Positions 1 to 8,801 of a stretch of 64,000 bases of DNA are shown one piece after another. The stretch comes from Bacteroidales bacterium (GTDB lineage: Bacteria; Bacteroidota; Bacteroidia; Bacteroidales; JAIOZK01): contig JAIPBS010000012.1 of assembly GCA_021738625.1 (NCBI GenBank), positions 25,177 through 89,176 on the forward strand, given 5' to 3'. Every line of letters begins with the position of its first letter. The stretch's first letter is position 1. Made by a program: the position numbers and the translations under genes. The notes beneath the pieces are model-generated. The model was not told where the DNA came from, searched no databases, and saw nothing but the letters and a program-made list of their open reading frames with translations.

Positions 1-2056
1 AGTGGATGCTGCGTTCTTCGGCTCCAACCCAAACGCCGGTGGTCAGATCAGGGGTAAGTCCCATAAACCAGCCGTCGGACTGGTCGTCGGTGGTACCTGT
101 TTTACCCGCAATGGGATTGTGGTAATTGTAGGTGAGACGCAGGCGAATGCCAGTACCATAGCTGACAACGCCTTTCAAAAGTTCCACCATCAGGTAAGCG
201 GTTTGCTCGCTCATGGCTTCATTTTTTTCGGGTGCAAAGCGTTCCACCACATTTCCATGCTTGTCTTCGATGTGGGTGATGAAAATGGGTTCTACATAAA
301 CGCCTTTATTGCTGAAGGTATTCATGGCGCCTACCATTTCGTACAATTTCAGATCGGCTGAGCCGAGAGCAATGGAATAAACTTCGGGTATATGGCTTTT
401 GACCCCCATTTTCCTGGCGATCTTGATAACAGCTCTTGGAGAATAACGATTGATCAGATGGCCCGATATCCAGTTGTTGGATGTGGCCAGTGCATATTTC
501 AGGGTGATCTCCTCACCTTTTTTCCTGCTGGAGCTGTTGGCCGGTTCCCATGTGCTGCCATCGGGCAGTTCGATGATGGGCTGGGTGTTCGGGAATTTAC
601 TGCAAGGGGTTAGCTCGCCTTCCTGCATGGCCAGGGTGTAAAGGAATGGTTTAAATGTTGATCCTACCTGTCTTTTGGCCATGGTCACATGGTCGTATTG
701 CCAGTACCTGTAATCGATCCCTCCGACATAGGCGCGAACATAACCGGTATGGGGTTCCATCGACATCAGGCCGGCCTGAAGAAAGTATTTGTAATAACGT
801 ATGCTGTCAAGCGGTGTCATCACCGTATCGATGTCGCCCTCCCATGAAAATACGCGCATCTGAACCGGTGTGTCAAATGTTTTCAGAATGGAATCTTTTG
901 AAATCCCCGCTTCTTTCATTCTCCTGTATCGAACAGATCTTTTCATGGAGGTTTGCATGATCTTTTCCACCTCTTCTTCAGTATCTTCTTTAAACACGAA
1001 GGGCGCATGCGTATATCCTTCCCAGTGGGTGAAAAAGGCAGGCTGAAGGTAACCGCCAATATGTTCATCCACGGCCTGTTCGGCATAGGTTTGCATTTTA
1101 TAATTGATGGTGGAATAAATCTTCAGGCCATCTTTATAAAGGTTATAAGGCGTCCCGTCTGCTTTGAAGTGTGTTTTGCACCACTCCTTCATCTGTCCCC
1201 TTAGGTATTCCCTAAAATAGGTGGCAGTGCCGGTGCGGTGATCGGCCTGCATATAATTCGACATATCGATGGGGCTCTGTTTGACCGAGTCATAAACTTC
1301 CTGGCTAATATAGCCGTATTTAAACATTTGAGAAAGCACAAGGTTTCTTCTGTTGAAAGCACGTTCGGGGTTTCTAACCGGATTATACCTGGATGGGGCA
1401 TTCACCACGCCAACCATGAGTGCGGATTCTTGCAGGTTGAGCGAATCGGGAGATTTGCCAAAAAAGGTTTTGGCCGCTGCCTTGATCCCGTATGCCTGGC
1501 TGCCGAACGAAACTTCATTGAAGTACATGGCGATGATCTCTTCCTTGGAGTAATTTCTTTCGAGCCGGGCAGCGGTGATCCATTCCTTTAATTTGGTCAC
1601 CACCAGTTTCATGGTGGATGGATTGGGAACCCGCTCGAAAAGATTTTTTGCAAGCTGCTGTGTGATGGTGCTCCCACCCCCTTTATGATTGCCGGTCATC
1701 ACACCGTATGCCACTCTGAACAGGGCTTTCAGGTCGATGCCCGAATGCTCGTAGTAACGAATGTCTTCCGTTGCGATCAGTGCGTTCACCAAATGTTTTG
1801 GAAGATCCCTGAACTGAACGTTTGAACGGTTCTCGATGTAATAGGTTCCCAGGATTTCACCGTCGGACGAATATATCTCGGAAGCCAGGTAAATCTCCGG
1901 ATTCTCCAGTTTTTCAAAATCGGGCAGGTTGCCAAACCATCCGATCAAAAGAAAAATCATGACCGCACTTAGCAAAACAAAAGCATAAATCAACCAGAAT
2001 TTTCTGGTTAATGACCAGTATTTTTTCTTTGCCTTTTTCTTTTTCGTTTTGTTCAT
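1..2056 (-). CDS. Penicillin-binding protein 1A, bifunctional (C-terminus cut by window edge)
   Basis: Class A PBP that polymerises and cross-links peptidoglycan at the outer face of the inner membrane. Reading the minus strand from ATG at 2056 gives at least 685 residues. They comprise a basic N-terminus, one membrane anchor (about residues 22-40), a GT51 transglycosylase domain with ATEDIRYYEHSGID (catalytic Glu97) and GGGSTITQQLAKNLF, and a transpeptidase domain. The transpeptidase shows the SxxK motif in GSTFKPF (nucleophile Ser466), SNN in ATSNNW, and the KTG motif in GKTGTT (Lys652). The frame is open to base 1, so the C-terminal tail lies outside the window. It starts 14 bp after gldH and is probably the last gene of the holB-ricT-gldH-PBP1A group. 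The plus-strand open frames over it are antisense shadows. Confidence 0.96.
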   Translation of the reverse strand, partial: MNKTKKKKAKKKYWSLTRKFWLIYAFVLLSAVMIFLLIGWFGNLPDFEKLENPEIYLASEIYSSDGEILGTYYIENRSNVQFRDLPKHLVNALIATEDIRYYEHSGIDLKALFRVAYGVMTGNHKGGGSTITQQLAKNLFERVPNPSTMKLVVTKLKEWITAARLERNYSKEEIIAMYFNEVSFGSQAYGIKAAAKTFFGKSPDSLNLQESALMVGVVNAPSRYNPVRNPERAFNRRNLVLSQMFKYGYISQEVYDSVKQSPIDMSNYMQADHRTGTATYFREYLRGQMKEWCKTHFKADGTPYNLYKDGLKIYSTINYKMQTYAEQAVDEHIGGYLQPAFFTHWEGYTHAPFVFKEDTEEEVEKIMQTSMKRSVRYRRMKEAGISKDSILKTFDTPVQMRVFSWEGDIDTVMTPLDSIRYYKYFLQAGLMSMEPHTGYVRAYVGGIDYRYWQYDHVTMAKRQVGSTFKPFLYTLAMQEGELTPCSKFPNTQPIIELPDGSTWEPANSSSRKKGEEITLKYALATSNNWISGHLINRYSPRAVIKIARKMGVKSHIPEVYSIALGSADLKLYEMVGAMNTFSNKGVYVEPIFITHIEDKHGNVVERFAPEKNEAMSEQTAYLMVELLKGVVSYGTGIRLRLTYNYHNPIAGKTGTTDDQSDGWFMGLTPDLTTGVWVGAEERSIH

Positions 2057-2070
2057 TTGTTTTTCAACAA

Positions 2071-2568
2071 TTAGGGTTGTTCCGGACTTCTTTCAATCCG
2101 GATCCCGATATCTTCAATGCCTTGCAAATATTCACCTTCCTTCAGGGCTGATTTTCGCATGCCCTGTTCAATGGCAAAGATGTATTTTCCTTCTGCCGGA
2201 AACCTGAAATTTTTTCTGAGCAGAATCTCATTTTCCTTTATGCTTCCCATGCCTTTCCCGATCCATTCTCCCTGTTTGTCGGCCAGGATTAGTTCGATGG
2301 TATCGTGCACGGTTTGCCCACCCGGATAGCTGGTATGTAAAAACAGGTAAATATTCCTGTACCTGTAATTTTTATTGTGCCGGAGGTTGATGTAGAAATC
2401 ATGCAAACGGCTGCTGTCATTTACTTCCACTTCAAAAACTGCTGTGTCGAAACGGCTCCAGGAACCCTCACGGGATTTTGAGCCTACAAACACGGTTTGG
2501 TCGTTACAGGCGCTTAAAGCCATTGCAATCAGGGCAATCCAGATGTAAAGCGTTGGTTTCTTGTTCAT
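2071..2568 (-). CDS. gldH: Gliding motility lipoprotein GldH
   Basis: A 165-residue lipoprotein of the Bacteroidota gliding apparatus. The N-terminus is a signal peptide ending in a lipobox (ALSAC, Cys21), so the mature protein should be lipid-anchored. The body carries the features of the GldH family: an early W-S-R-F-D-T segment, a YINLRHNKNYRYRNIYLFL stretch, DTIELILADKQGEWIGKGMG, and a C-terminal QGMRKSALK...IEDIGIRIER block. The length is normal for the family. It lies between ricT and PBP1A, an order common in Bacteroidota. In flavobacteria GldH is needed for gliding; here its presence does not by itself prove motility. Confidence 0.9.
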   Translation of the reverse strand: MNKKPTLYIWIALIAMALSACNDQTVFVGSKSREGSWSRFDTAVFEVEVNDSSRLHDFYINLRHNKNYRYRNIYLFLHTSYPGGQTVHDTIELILADKQGEWIGKGMGSIKENEILLRKNFRFPAEGKYIFAIEQGMRKSALKEGEYLQGIEDIGIRIERSPEQP

Positions 2569-2630
2569 TTTAATTTCGGCCTAAGCTATAAAGGTAAAAT
2601 CTGATAAAATATTGTCGGACTCATAAAATC

Positions 2631-3791
2631 TTAATCAAATCGGTCGAGATCGCCCATATCCATATCATTATCGTATTCGGATTTTTGTTCCTTGCTCAAT
2701 GCGAAATCTTCAAGTTTCTCGGGCTTCTTTCCTTTTTTGTTCATTTTAATGATTTGCTTCACTTTATCTATGGGTATTGCCATCAGACTCGATTCATCGT
2801 TGACATAGCTGTACCACATTAATTTTTTGAAAACATCGGATTTTTGATATCCGGCTTCTCCATTTTTGGTGTTCAATCTAACATCGGTATCCGGAAATGC
2901 TTTTAGTGCGTCAATATAGGTTGGATACTCATAATTGAGACAGCATTTGAGTTTACCACATTGCCCTGCCAGCTTTTGGGGGTTAAGGGTAAGTTGCTGT
3001 GTGCGGGCGGCCTGGGTTGTGACCGATTTGAAATCACACATCCAGGTTGCGCAGCAAAGCTCCCTGCCGCATGAGCCGATGCCGCCGATCCGGCTGGCTT
3101 CCTGCCGGGCTCCGATCTGCCGCATTTCTATCCGCACCCTAAATTTCTCGGCAAGCACTTTGATCAGCTCCCGAAAGTCAACACGCTCATCGGCCGTATA
3201 ATAAAATATGGCTTTGGTATCGTCGCCCTGGTATTCCACATCGTTGATCTTCATGTCGAGCTTGTGGTCATGGGCAATTTCTCTGCTTTTGAGTTTTGTA
3301 GATTCCTCCTTTTCAACGGCTTTTACCCATTTCTGGATATCGCTCAGACGGGCTTTGCGATATACATGTTTCATGTTTTCAGATTCGGGATGTACTTTTT
3401 TCCGTTTCATTTGAACCCTGACCAGTTCACCGGTCATCGAAACGATGCCGATATCGTGGCCGGGGTTGGATTCCACGGCCACGATTTCTCCCTCTTCCAA
3501 TTCATAGTCGGTGTTAAATCTGAAAAACTCCTTTCTGGAATTTTTAAACCGGACCTCCACAAACGGAAATTTATTCCGGTTGTCGGGTGGGTGGATGTTT
3601 TTTAACCAGTCGAAGTTGTCGTATTTGCAACAACGTCCCTGGTATATTTGGTCGGTTGTGGTTTCCGGGTCGGGGGGACGCGTGCAGCCCCTGGATAAAT
3701 AAGACGCGCACAGGTCGGATTGATCTTGTGTTTGTGGCTCTTTAACTTCTATATTGTTTTCTTCGTTGTGGTCCATATTGAAATCATTCAC
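2631..3791 (-). CDS. ricT: PSP1/RicT family regulatory iron-sulfur protein
   Basis: 386 residues. The central-to-C-terminal part matches the PSP1 family (RicT/YaaT in Bacillus): DERVDFRELIKVLAEKFRVRIEMRQIGARQEA, then the Cys-rich blocks CGRELCCATWMC and CGKLKCCLNYE. In Bacillus RicT works with RicA and RicF in an FeS-containing complex that affects RNA processing and development; the Bacteroidota role is not established. The N-terminal part has further cysteines (CASYLSRGC, RCCKYDNFDW) and is acidic. The C-terminal tail is rich in K, E and D and probably disordered. It lies between holB (upstream) and gldH (downstream), an arrangement typical of Bacteroidota. The start gives an acidic MNDFNMDHNEEN N-terminus; MDHNEEN, five codons in, is an alternative. 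Confidence 0.85.
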   Translation of the reverse strand: MNDFNMDHNEENNIEVKEPQTQDQSDLCASYLSRGCTRPPDPETTTDQIYQGRCCKYDNFDWLKNIHPPDNRNKFPFVEVRFKNSRKEFFRFNTDYELEEGEIVAVESNPGHDIGIVSMTGELVRVQMKRKKVHPESENMKHVYRKARLSDIQKWVKAVEKEESTKLKSREIAHDHKLDMKINDVEYQGDDTKAIFYYTADERVDFRELIKVLAEKFRVRIEMRQIGARQEASRIGGIGSCGRELCCATWMCDFKSVTTQAARTQQLTLNPQKLAGQCGKLKCCLNYEYPTYIDALKAFPDTDVRLNTKNGEAGYQKSDVFKKLMWYSYVNDESSLMAIPIDKVKQIIKMNKKGKKPEKLEDFALSKEQKSEYDNDMDMGDLDRFD

Positions 3792-3896
3792 TTCAGTTCA
3801 ACAAACGAAAAACAAAACTTTGTATTCTGTTTGTCTGATTTTTCAATGCAAAACAAAAGTACATGATTTTTTTTATGTGTTGATAAAACATCCGAA

Positions 3897-3918
3897 GGAG
3901 CGGGGGGAACCCCGCTCC
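3897..3918. other. Perfect 9-bp GC-rich hairpin between holB and ricT
   Basis: GGAGCGGGG (3897-3905) pairs with CCCCGCTCC (3910-3918) across a GGAA loop. It lies after the holB stop in the minus-strand direction and before ricT. There is no uridine run directly behind it (TTCGGATGTTTT on the minus strand), so it is either a weak terminator/RNA-stabilising hairpin or a small palindromic repeat. Confidence 0.5.
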
Positions 3919-3954
3919 GCCTCAGGTGGATTCAAACAAACAACATGAGGAAAT

Positions 3955-5094
3955 TCATTTTTTGACCATCCTGAGAAGCAGGCTTATCTTTAAAGATAAA
4001 TCCATAAAAAGAATGGAAGGGTTGGCATTGCGTTCGATGTGCCGAATGCCTGTATTCAGTTCCTGGTAAAAGTCGAAGCCGTTGGCAGGATTTACGTAAG
4101 GCACAAACCTTTTCATAAAAGTCGCTTCCTGTTCATTCATCGGGACAAGATTTTTTAAGTGCATATTCAACAGTATACTGTTCCGGCTGATGCGCATGGC
4201 AAAGCCGAGGAAGGCTTTTTGTCGTTCCCTGCCGATCTTGCTGATTTCAGAAACGAAGTTGTTGATATCGGGTATCTTAAATGAGAAACACAACCGCATC
4301 CAGTTTACGAATCGCTCGAAGTGCTCTTGCTCGTCGCCGTTGGATTGGGCCATTTCCAGGGCTTCCACAAAATTGCCTTCCGCCAGCATAGCAATCTTTG
4401 CCGATTCAGCCTGATCCATTACGGATATGACGGCCAGTCCGTTTCTAATGTCTTCTTCCTTGAGTTTTGGGATCTTTACAATCTGGGTTCTGGACCGGAT
4501 GGTGTTGATGATCTGATCCTGGTTTTCTGAGATCAGGATGAAGAGTGTTTTATCGGGCGGCTCCTCCAGTATTTTCAGGATTTTGGGAGCGGCGGAGTAA
4601 TAAAGCTTTTCGGCCATCCAGATGATCATCACCTTGTATTCCGATTCGTAGCTTTTATAGGAAAGGGTTTTGATGATTTCGTTACAGTCTTCCGCATTGA
4701 TGATGGCCTGCTTGTTTTCTATCCCGATCTTTTCGTACCATCTGTTAAGATTGAAATAAGATTGGGAATCCAGCAACAATTCTCTCCATTCGGTTGCGAA
4801 ATCTTTACTCCGGGGTTTTTCTTTGATCCTTTTTGTGCGGGCCACCGGATAAACAAAATGCAGGTCGGGATGGGAGATTTTGTTGTATTTGACACAGGAA
4901 GGACAGGTTCCGCAAGCGTCCTCAGCCGTTCTGTTTTTGCAGTTGATATATTGTGCATAGGCGATGGCCAGTGCCAGCTTGCCCGATCCCTCGGGACCCA
5001 GGAACAACTGGGCGTGGCTCACGCGGTTGTCCTGCACGGTTTGCCTGAGCCGGGCTTTAACTGATTCCTGTCCGATGATCTCACTGAATAGCAT
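3955..5094 (-). CDS. holB: DNA polymerase III delta' subunit (clamp-loader ATPase)
   Basis: About 379 residues from the ATG at 5094 (MLFSEIIGQESV). The open frame extends 4 codons upstream to a TTG at 5106, but a promoter-like -7 box overlaps that extension, so the ATG is preferred. AAA+ clamp-loader fold: GQESVKARLRQTV, Walker A-like GPEGSGK, a zinc-binding cluster (C-x5/6-CGTCPSC), then SHPDLHFVYP, NAEDCNEIIKTLSYKSYES, Walker B-like VMIIW, KILKILEEPP and sensor-1 ILISENQDQIINTIRSRTQ. The C-terminal part is the helical collar domain. It is probably the first gene of the group running through ricT, gldH and PBP1A. Confidence 0.92.
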   Translation of the reverse strand: MLFSEIIGQESVKARLRQTVQDNRVSHAQLFLGPEGSGKLALAIAYAQYINCKNRTAEDACGTCPSCVKYNKISHPDLHFVYPVARTKRIKEKPRSKDFATEWRELLLDSQSYFNLNRWYEKIGIENKQAIINAEDCNEIIKTLSYKSYESEYKVMIIWMAEKLYYSAAPKILKILEEPPDKTLFILISENQDQIINTIRSRTQIVKIPKLKEEDIRNGLAVISVMDQAESAKIAMLAEGNFVEALEMAQSNGDEQEHFERFVNWMRLCFSFKIPDINNFVSEISKIGRERQKAFLGFAMRISRNSILLNMHLKNLVPMNEQEATFMKRFVPYVNPANGFDFYQELNTGIRHIERNANPSILFMDLSLKISLLLRMVKK

Positions 5095-5103
5095 AATTTT
5101 TTT

Positions 5104-5111
5104 CAAAAATA
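5104..5111 (-). promoter_or_regulatory. Candidate -7 box (TATTTTTG) upstream of holB
   Basis: On the minus strand this reads TATTTTTG and fits the Bacteroidota -7 consensus TAnnTTTG, about 10 bp before the preferred holB ATG. No convincing -33 TTG was seen at 19-21 bp, so this is a half-match only. Confidence 0.35.
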
Positions 5112-5163
5112 GACAAGATTATTTGAAGAGGATTGCCCGCTAAGGATTTTTCCTGAAGAAAAA

Positions 5164-6174
5164 CTAAAGGGTCATGCTGGTGGCGGCCCAGGACAATCCA
5201 ACCCCAAACCCTGCCAGTATCAATTTGTCGCCTTTTTTTATCAATCCCTTTTCCATGGCTTCCTTCAGAGCGATCGGTATGGTTGACTGCACGGTGTTGC
5301 CCTGGTTTTTAAGGCAGAAAAGTTCCTGATCGTTCCTGACGGATAATTTTTTGAAAATGGTTTCCAGGATGATGCGGTTGGCCTGGTGCAACACAAATAA
5401 TTTGACATTCTCCTGCAGAATATTATTTTTTTCCAGGGTGTCGCGTATCATTTTGGGCGCACGGCTAGCCGAAAAGGTAAACACTTCCGAACCGTTCATA
5501 AAAAAGCAACCGTCGTTCCTGATATTACCGAAAGCATCTTTGTAATCCTCAGAGATTGTTTCAGGATAAAGATGCCTTGCTCCGCCGTGCCGGATGATGA
5601 TGGTATCGTACTTTCCGCCGTCGGTGCCAAAAACAAAATTCCCAAGCAATCCTTCGTCTTCACTCTCTGAAATCAATGTGGCTGCCGCCCCGTCGCCAAA
5701 GATGGCCAGATTGCTCTTGTCTTTGGGATGGATTTTTTTTGATATGGTTTCGGCGGTAAGCAGCAAAACATTTTTGGCCTGCCCCGATTCGATCAGCCCT
5801 TTGGCCTGTGCCAGCCCGTGTATATAGGCCGTACATCCCTGGTTGAAATCATAGGTGCCTGTATCGTTCGAGAGCCTCAGGCGATGCTGCAAGATACATG
5901 AAGTGGGTGGGGTGAAATAATCCGCGATGCTGCTGCAATAGATCAGAAAATCAATCTCTGAGCGGTCGATATTATATTCATCAAAAAGCTTTTCTGCACT
6001 TTGAAAGGCCAGGTCGGAAGCCGTTTCATCAGGAGCAGCAACATGCCGGCGGTAAACACCCGTCAGGCGGGTAAGGTCTTCCATCCTGACATTAGGAAAT
6101 TGCCGGGAAAGTTCCTCATTGGTGATCACTTTTTCGGGCAAATGATATGTGATGGCTTTGATGCCTGCTTTCAT
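5164..6174 (-). CDS. 3-oxoacyl-ACP synthase III family protein (KAS III-like)
   Basis: 336 residues with a thiolase fold and an intact Cys-His-Asn triad: Cys114 in FNQGCTAYIHG, His263 in FVLHQANR, Asn293 in KNQGNTVQST. The C-terminal LAGFGVGLSWAAT block is typical of KAS III. The enzyme should condense an acyl group with malonyl-ACP. It starts 2 bp after the stop of the TMTC-like gene, so the two are probably co-transcribed and translationally coupled. That context points to a specialised acyl product, perhaps a surface-glycan or glycoprotein substituent, rather than housekeeping FabH. It resembles the second KAS III at 30656-31714 in layout. Substrate unknown. Confidence 0.85.
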   Translation of the reverse strand: MKAGIKAITYHLPEKVITNEELSRQFPNVRMEDLTRLTGVYRRHVAAPDETASDLAFQSAEKLFDEYNIDRSEIDFLIYCSSIADYFTPPTSCILQHRLRLSNDTGTYDFNQGCTAYIHGLAQAKGLIESGQAKNVLLLTAETISKKIHPKDKSNLAIFGDGAAATLISESEDEGLLGNFVFGTDGGKYDTIIIRHGGARHLYPETISEDYKDAFGNIRNDGCFFMNGSEVFTFSASRAPKMIRDTLEKNNILQENVKLFVLHQANRIILETIFKKLSVRNDQELFCLKNQGNTVQSTIPIALKEAMEKGLIKKGDKLILAGFGVGLSWAATSMTL

Positions 6175-6176
6175 CG

Positions 6177-8240
6177 CTACTCGTTTAAAGAAGGGTTAAA
6201 TTGCTGGGTCTCCTGCTGGGTGTTGATATAGAATTTGCTGGCACTCTTCCAGTCGCGCTTATTTCTAAAATATTCAAACATCATCCGGTTCATCGACTGG
6301 TAGCCGCCCACCTGCATGGCTTTTTGAAGATACTGCCTGGCTTTTTTCTCCTCTCCGAGGACCAGGTAATACCTGCCTTCGTTGATCCAGGGGATGGGTG
6401 AGTTGGGATAAGCCCGTTTCATTCTTTCATTCAGCCGGTTGGCCGTTTCATATTCTTCGATCATGTAATAAATATCGGTTGCTGCCGCGATCGAACGGAT
6501 ATCCGCCGGGTTCAGCCGGTGGCTTTCGTTGAGATAATAAAAGGCACTGTCATATTTTTCAACACGCTCGTAGGTTTTCCCCAGGTAATAATTGGCCAGT
6601 ATGCATTGCTTGAGCGAGTCGGAGGGGCAAAGACGGAGCGCCCTGTGGAAATAGTTTACTGCAGTATCGTAGTTTTTAAGGTATTCGGTGTGAATAAATC
6701 CCAGGTTATACCATGAAGAATAATGCCCGGGATAAATCTCAAGGGCTTTCTCCCAGTGCTTTTTCGCTTTTTTGATCTGCGGCATCTGCATCTTGGTCAC
6801 ATTGATGCGCTCGCTGGCAATGAGCCGGTTGATCTGGCTCATGATGTTGGTGGCCAGCATGTCGTGGGCTTTCACTGATCTGTCCAGATATTGAACATCA
6901 TGCAGGTAGAGGTCGTATTCCGTGCGCCAGTCCTTGTTCCTGTCGATGGTCAGCACGGTATAAGGGATCAGTATCAGAATGACCAGGGCTACGGGTTTCA
7001 GCGGAAACCCGGTTGTTGTCTTTTCTTCCGGCGCCAGTTTGGTTTTAAATAATTTAAAAATAAACCAGGCCAGGGCGATCGCAAAAGCCAGCGATGGCAG
7101 GTACAGGAAACGGTCGCCTATAATACCGGGAACAGGCATCACGATGTTGGTGAACATGGCGATGGTGATCAGATAGTAAAGGACCGTGAAGGAGAGAATA
7201 TGTTTTTCTTTGAATTTCTTAATGGCAAAAACAAATAATCCCAGATGCAACAGCAGGGAAAAGATCACCCAGCCGCTTGCAAAAGTTTGAACGGCAATGG
7301 TATCATAACCGTAATAATAGGCCATGGGCCAGGGGTAGATCAGTTTTTTCAAATAGATCAGTAAGATATACAAACCGGTGGCCACCCGGTTGAAGAAGCC
7401 TTCTTCCACCAATGGGTTTTCCATAAACTCGACCGGTCTGGAAAATCCCAGCAATAGCAGCGGGATCACCGCCGCCATTAGGGCCAGCAAAAACACGGCG
7501 GAGGAAAACCACAACAAGCGCTTTGTTTTGATCTCCGTGAAAAAATAGAGCGCCAAAGGAAATATCAGCAGGAAGGCAAGGGCTGTGGTTTTTGACAACA
7601 AGGCAAGTATATAAAACAAGATGCCGAACAACAGGTATTTGACTTTATCCCTGTTGGCCCAGTGGATGAACTGATTGAGTGCAAGCAGGCTGAAAAGCAG
7701 GTTCAGGATTTCATCCCGGTTCTTCAGGCTGGCCACCACTTCGGTATGCATGGGGTGGGCCATAAATAACAAAGTGACAAGAAAGGGAAAGAAAGGATGG
7801 AACCTTTTAAACAACTTTTTCAATACAACAAACAGCGCCAGTATGCTGAACATATAAAGCAGCACATTGATCAGGTGGCTGATATAGGGAAGCTCTTCCA
7901 TGTGGCCGAACAGCTCGTTGTCGATGGCGAAGCTGGCCCGCACGATGGGGCGGTAACCATAGCTTCTTCCTGATTCTTCCGCATAAAGGGTAGTGAAAAT
8001 TTCCGGGATGCCTTCGATGCCCTTGGCGATGATCATATTGTGTTTGGTTTCCTGATAAGGAACCGGGGTAACATGATAATCGTCCAGACTGTACCAGTTG
8101 AAAACGGTGTTGCCGTATAAAATAAAACTGAATATAATAATGATCAGGATAAACCAGCGGTTTCTGATCTTTTGGGTTTTATCGGCCAGTGTGGCCTGCA
8201 TTTTCCCGGGTTTGATATTTTTTGCTCGGGTGCTTTTCAT
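6177..8240 (-). CDS. TMTC/PMT-like multi-spanning membrane protein with C-terminal TPR repeats
   Basis: 687 residues. After a basic N-terminus there are about ten predicted membrane helices (residues 30-430). The first extracytoplasmic loop carries a double-Asp motif (YSLDDYHV) and a GYRPI..ASFAID segment, as in GT-C/O-mannosyltransferase-like proteins of the TMTC type. Residues about 465-680 form TPR units, for example HWEKALEIYPGHYSSWYNLG, NYFHRALRLCPSD and YYLNESHRLNPAD. It may transfer a sugar from a lipid carrier to exported proteins, but only topology and the DD motif support this. It sits directly upstream of a KAS III gene (2 bp gap). Confidence 0.75.
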   Translation of the reverse strand: MKSTRAKNIKPGKMQATLADKTQKIRNRWFILIIIIFSFILYGNTVFNWYSLDDYHVTPVPYQETKHNMIIAKGIEGIPEIFTTLYAEESGRSYGYRPIVRASFAIDNELFGHMEELPYISHLINVLLYMFSILALFVVLKKLFKRFHPFFPFLVTLLFMAHPMHTEVVASLKNRDEILNLLFSLLALNQFIHWANRDKVKYLLFGILFYILALLSKTTALAFLLIFPLALYFFTEIKTKRLLWFSSAVFLLALMAAVIPLLLLGFSRPVEFMENPLVEEGFFNRVATGLYILLIYLKKLIYPWPMAYYYGYDTIAVQTFASGWVIFSLLLHLGLFVFAIKKFKEKHILSFTVLYYLITIAMFTNIVMPVPGIIGDRFLYLPSLAFAIALAWFIFKLFKTKLAPEEKTTTGFPLKPVALVILILIPYTVLTIDRNKDWRTEYDLYLHDVQYLDRSVKAHDMLATNIMSQINRLIASERINVTKMQMPQIKKAKKHWEKALEIYPGHYSSWYNLGFIHTEYLKNYDTAVNYFHRALRLCPSDSLKQCILANYYLGKTYERVEKYDSAFYYLNESHRLNPADIRSIAAATDIYYMIEEYETANRLNERMKRAYPNSPIPWINEGRYYLVLGEEKKARQYLQKAMQVGGYQSMNRMMFEYFRNKRDWKSASKFYINTQQETQQFNPSLNE

Positions 8241-8256
8241 AATTCATTTAAAACGA

Positions 8257-8264
8257 CAAATGTA
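8257..8264 (-). promoter_or_regulatory. Candidate -7 box (TACATTTG) for the TMTC-KAS III operon
   Basis: The minus strand reads TACATTTG, matching TAnnTTTG, 17 bp upstream of the ATG at 8240. The -33 element is not recognisable, so confidence is limited. Confidence 0.4.
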
Positions 8265-8304
8265 TCAAATTATTGACAGAAATGTCCTGCTGAAAACGGC
8301 CGGA

Positions 8305-8796
8305 TTATTTATGCCATCTCTTGCGGTGTCCACGGCAATCAAAATGCACCATCTGCCTGGTGAACTTCCAGTCCTGGTTTTTGTAGGTGCCGATACCGCC
8401 ATTGTCTTTCACGATTTTGCGGTCAAGGATTTGATAAACAATATCCACATCCTTTCCGTCGATGTTGCCGTCATTGTTCACATCCAGAACCAGGATGTCG
8501 ATGGCTTTGCCTTCAAGATGGGTGCTCTTCTTAACGGCGCTTCCGTATTTTGCCAGGAAATTATTGATGAGTTCGAAACGTTTTCCGCAAAGCACAAAAA
8601 AGGCGGTCTCATATCCCTGCTTCTCCACTTCTTCCTTCAGTTCTGTATAATAGCTTTTTGCCTGCTCATCCATCCAAAGCAACGAATTGCAATAAACAAA
8701 AAAGAAAACCACCGCAAGCAAAATAATTGCTGCAAGTACAATTCCGGCTCGCTTCAGGATTTTGCGGCCTTTAACTTTTTTACCAGACATTGGCAT
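8305..8796 (-). CDS. Membrane-anchored M15 (YcbK-like) peptidase-like protein with inserted EF-hand loop
   Basis: 163 residues: one N-terminal membrane anchor (about 17-36), then a short M15-type peptidase-like domain. The zinc ligands of the family are visible: HxxxxxxD in STHLEGKAID (His93, Asp100) and the third His in MVHFDCRG (His151), followed by the family ending RKRW. Between them lies a perfect EF-hand/dockerin-type calcium loop DVNNDGNIDGKD (Asp105, Asn107, Asp109, Ile112, Asp116). M15 enzymes cleave peptidoglycan peptides; the calcium loop inside the catalytic fold is unusual. The domain is short, so activity is not certain. It begins 5 bp after the alpha/beta hydrolase stop, so it is likely in the same transcript. 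Confidence 0.7.
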   Translation of the reverse strand: MPMSGKKVKGRKILKRAGIVLAAIILLAVVFFFVYCNSLLWMDEQAKSYYTELKEEVEKQGYETAFFVLCGKRFELINNFLAKYGSAVKKSTHLEGKAIDILVLDVNNDGNIDGKDVDIVYQILDRKIVKDNGGIGTYKNQDWKFTRQMVHFDCRGHRKRWHK

Positions 8797-8801
8797 ATGG
8801 A

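Noticed and set aside
1..1600. Plus-strand open frames across the first 1.6 kb
   Set aside because: They are antisense to PBP1A, whose complete set of catalytic motifs is read on the minus strand; none of the plus frames has recognisable domains.
3897..3918. Strong holB terminator
   Set aside because: The hairpin is perfect but lacks the uridine run, so it is listed only as a hairpin.
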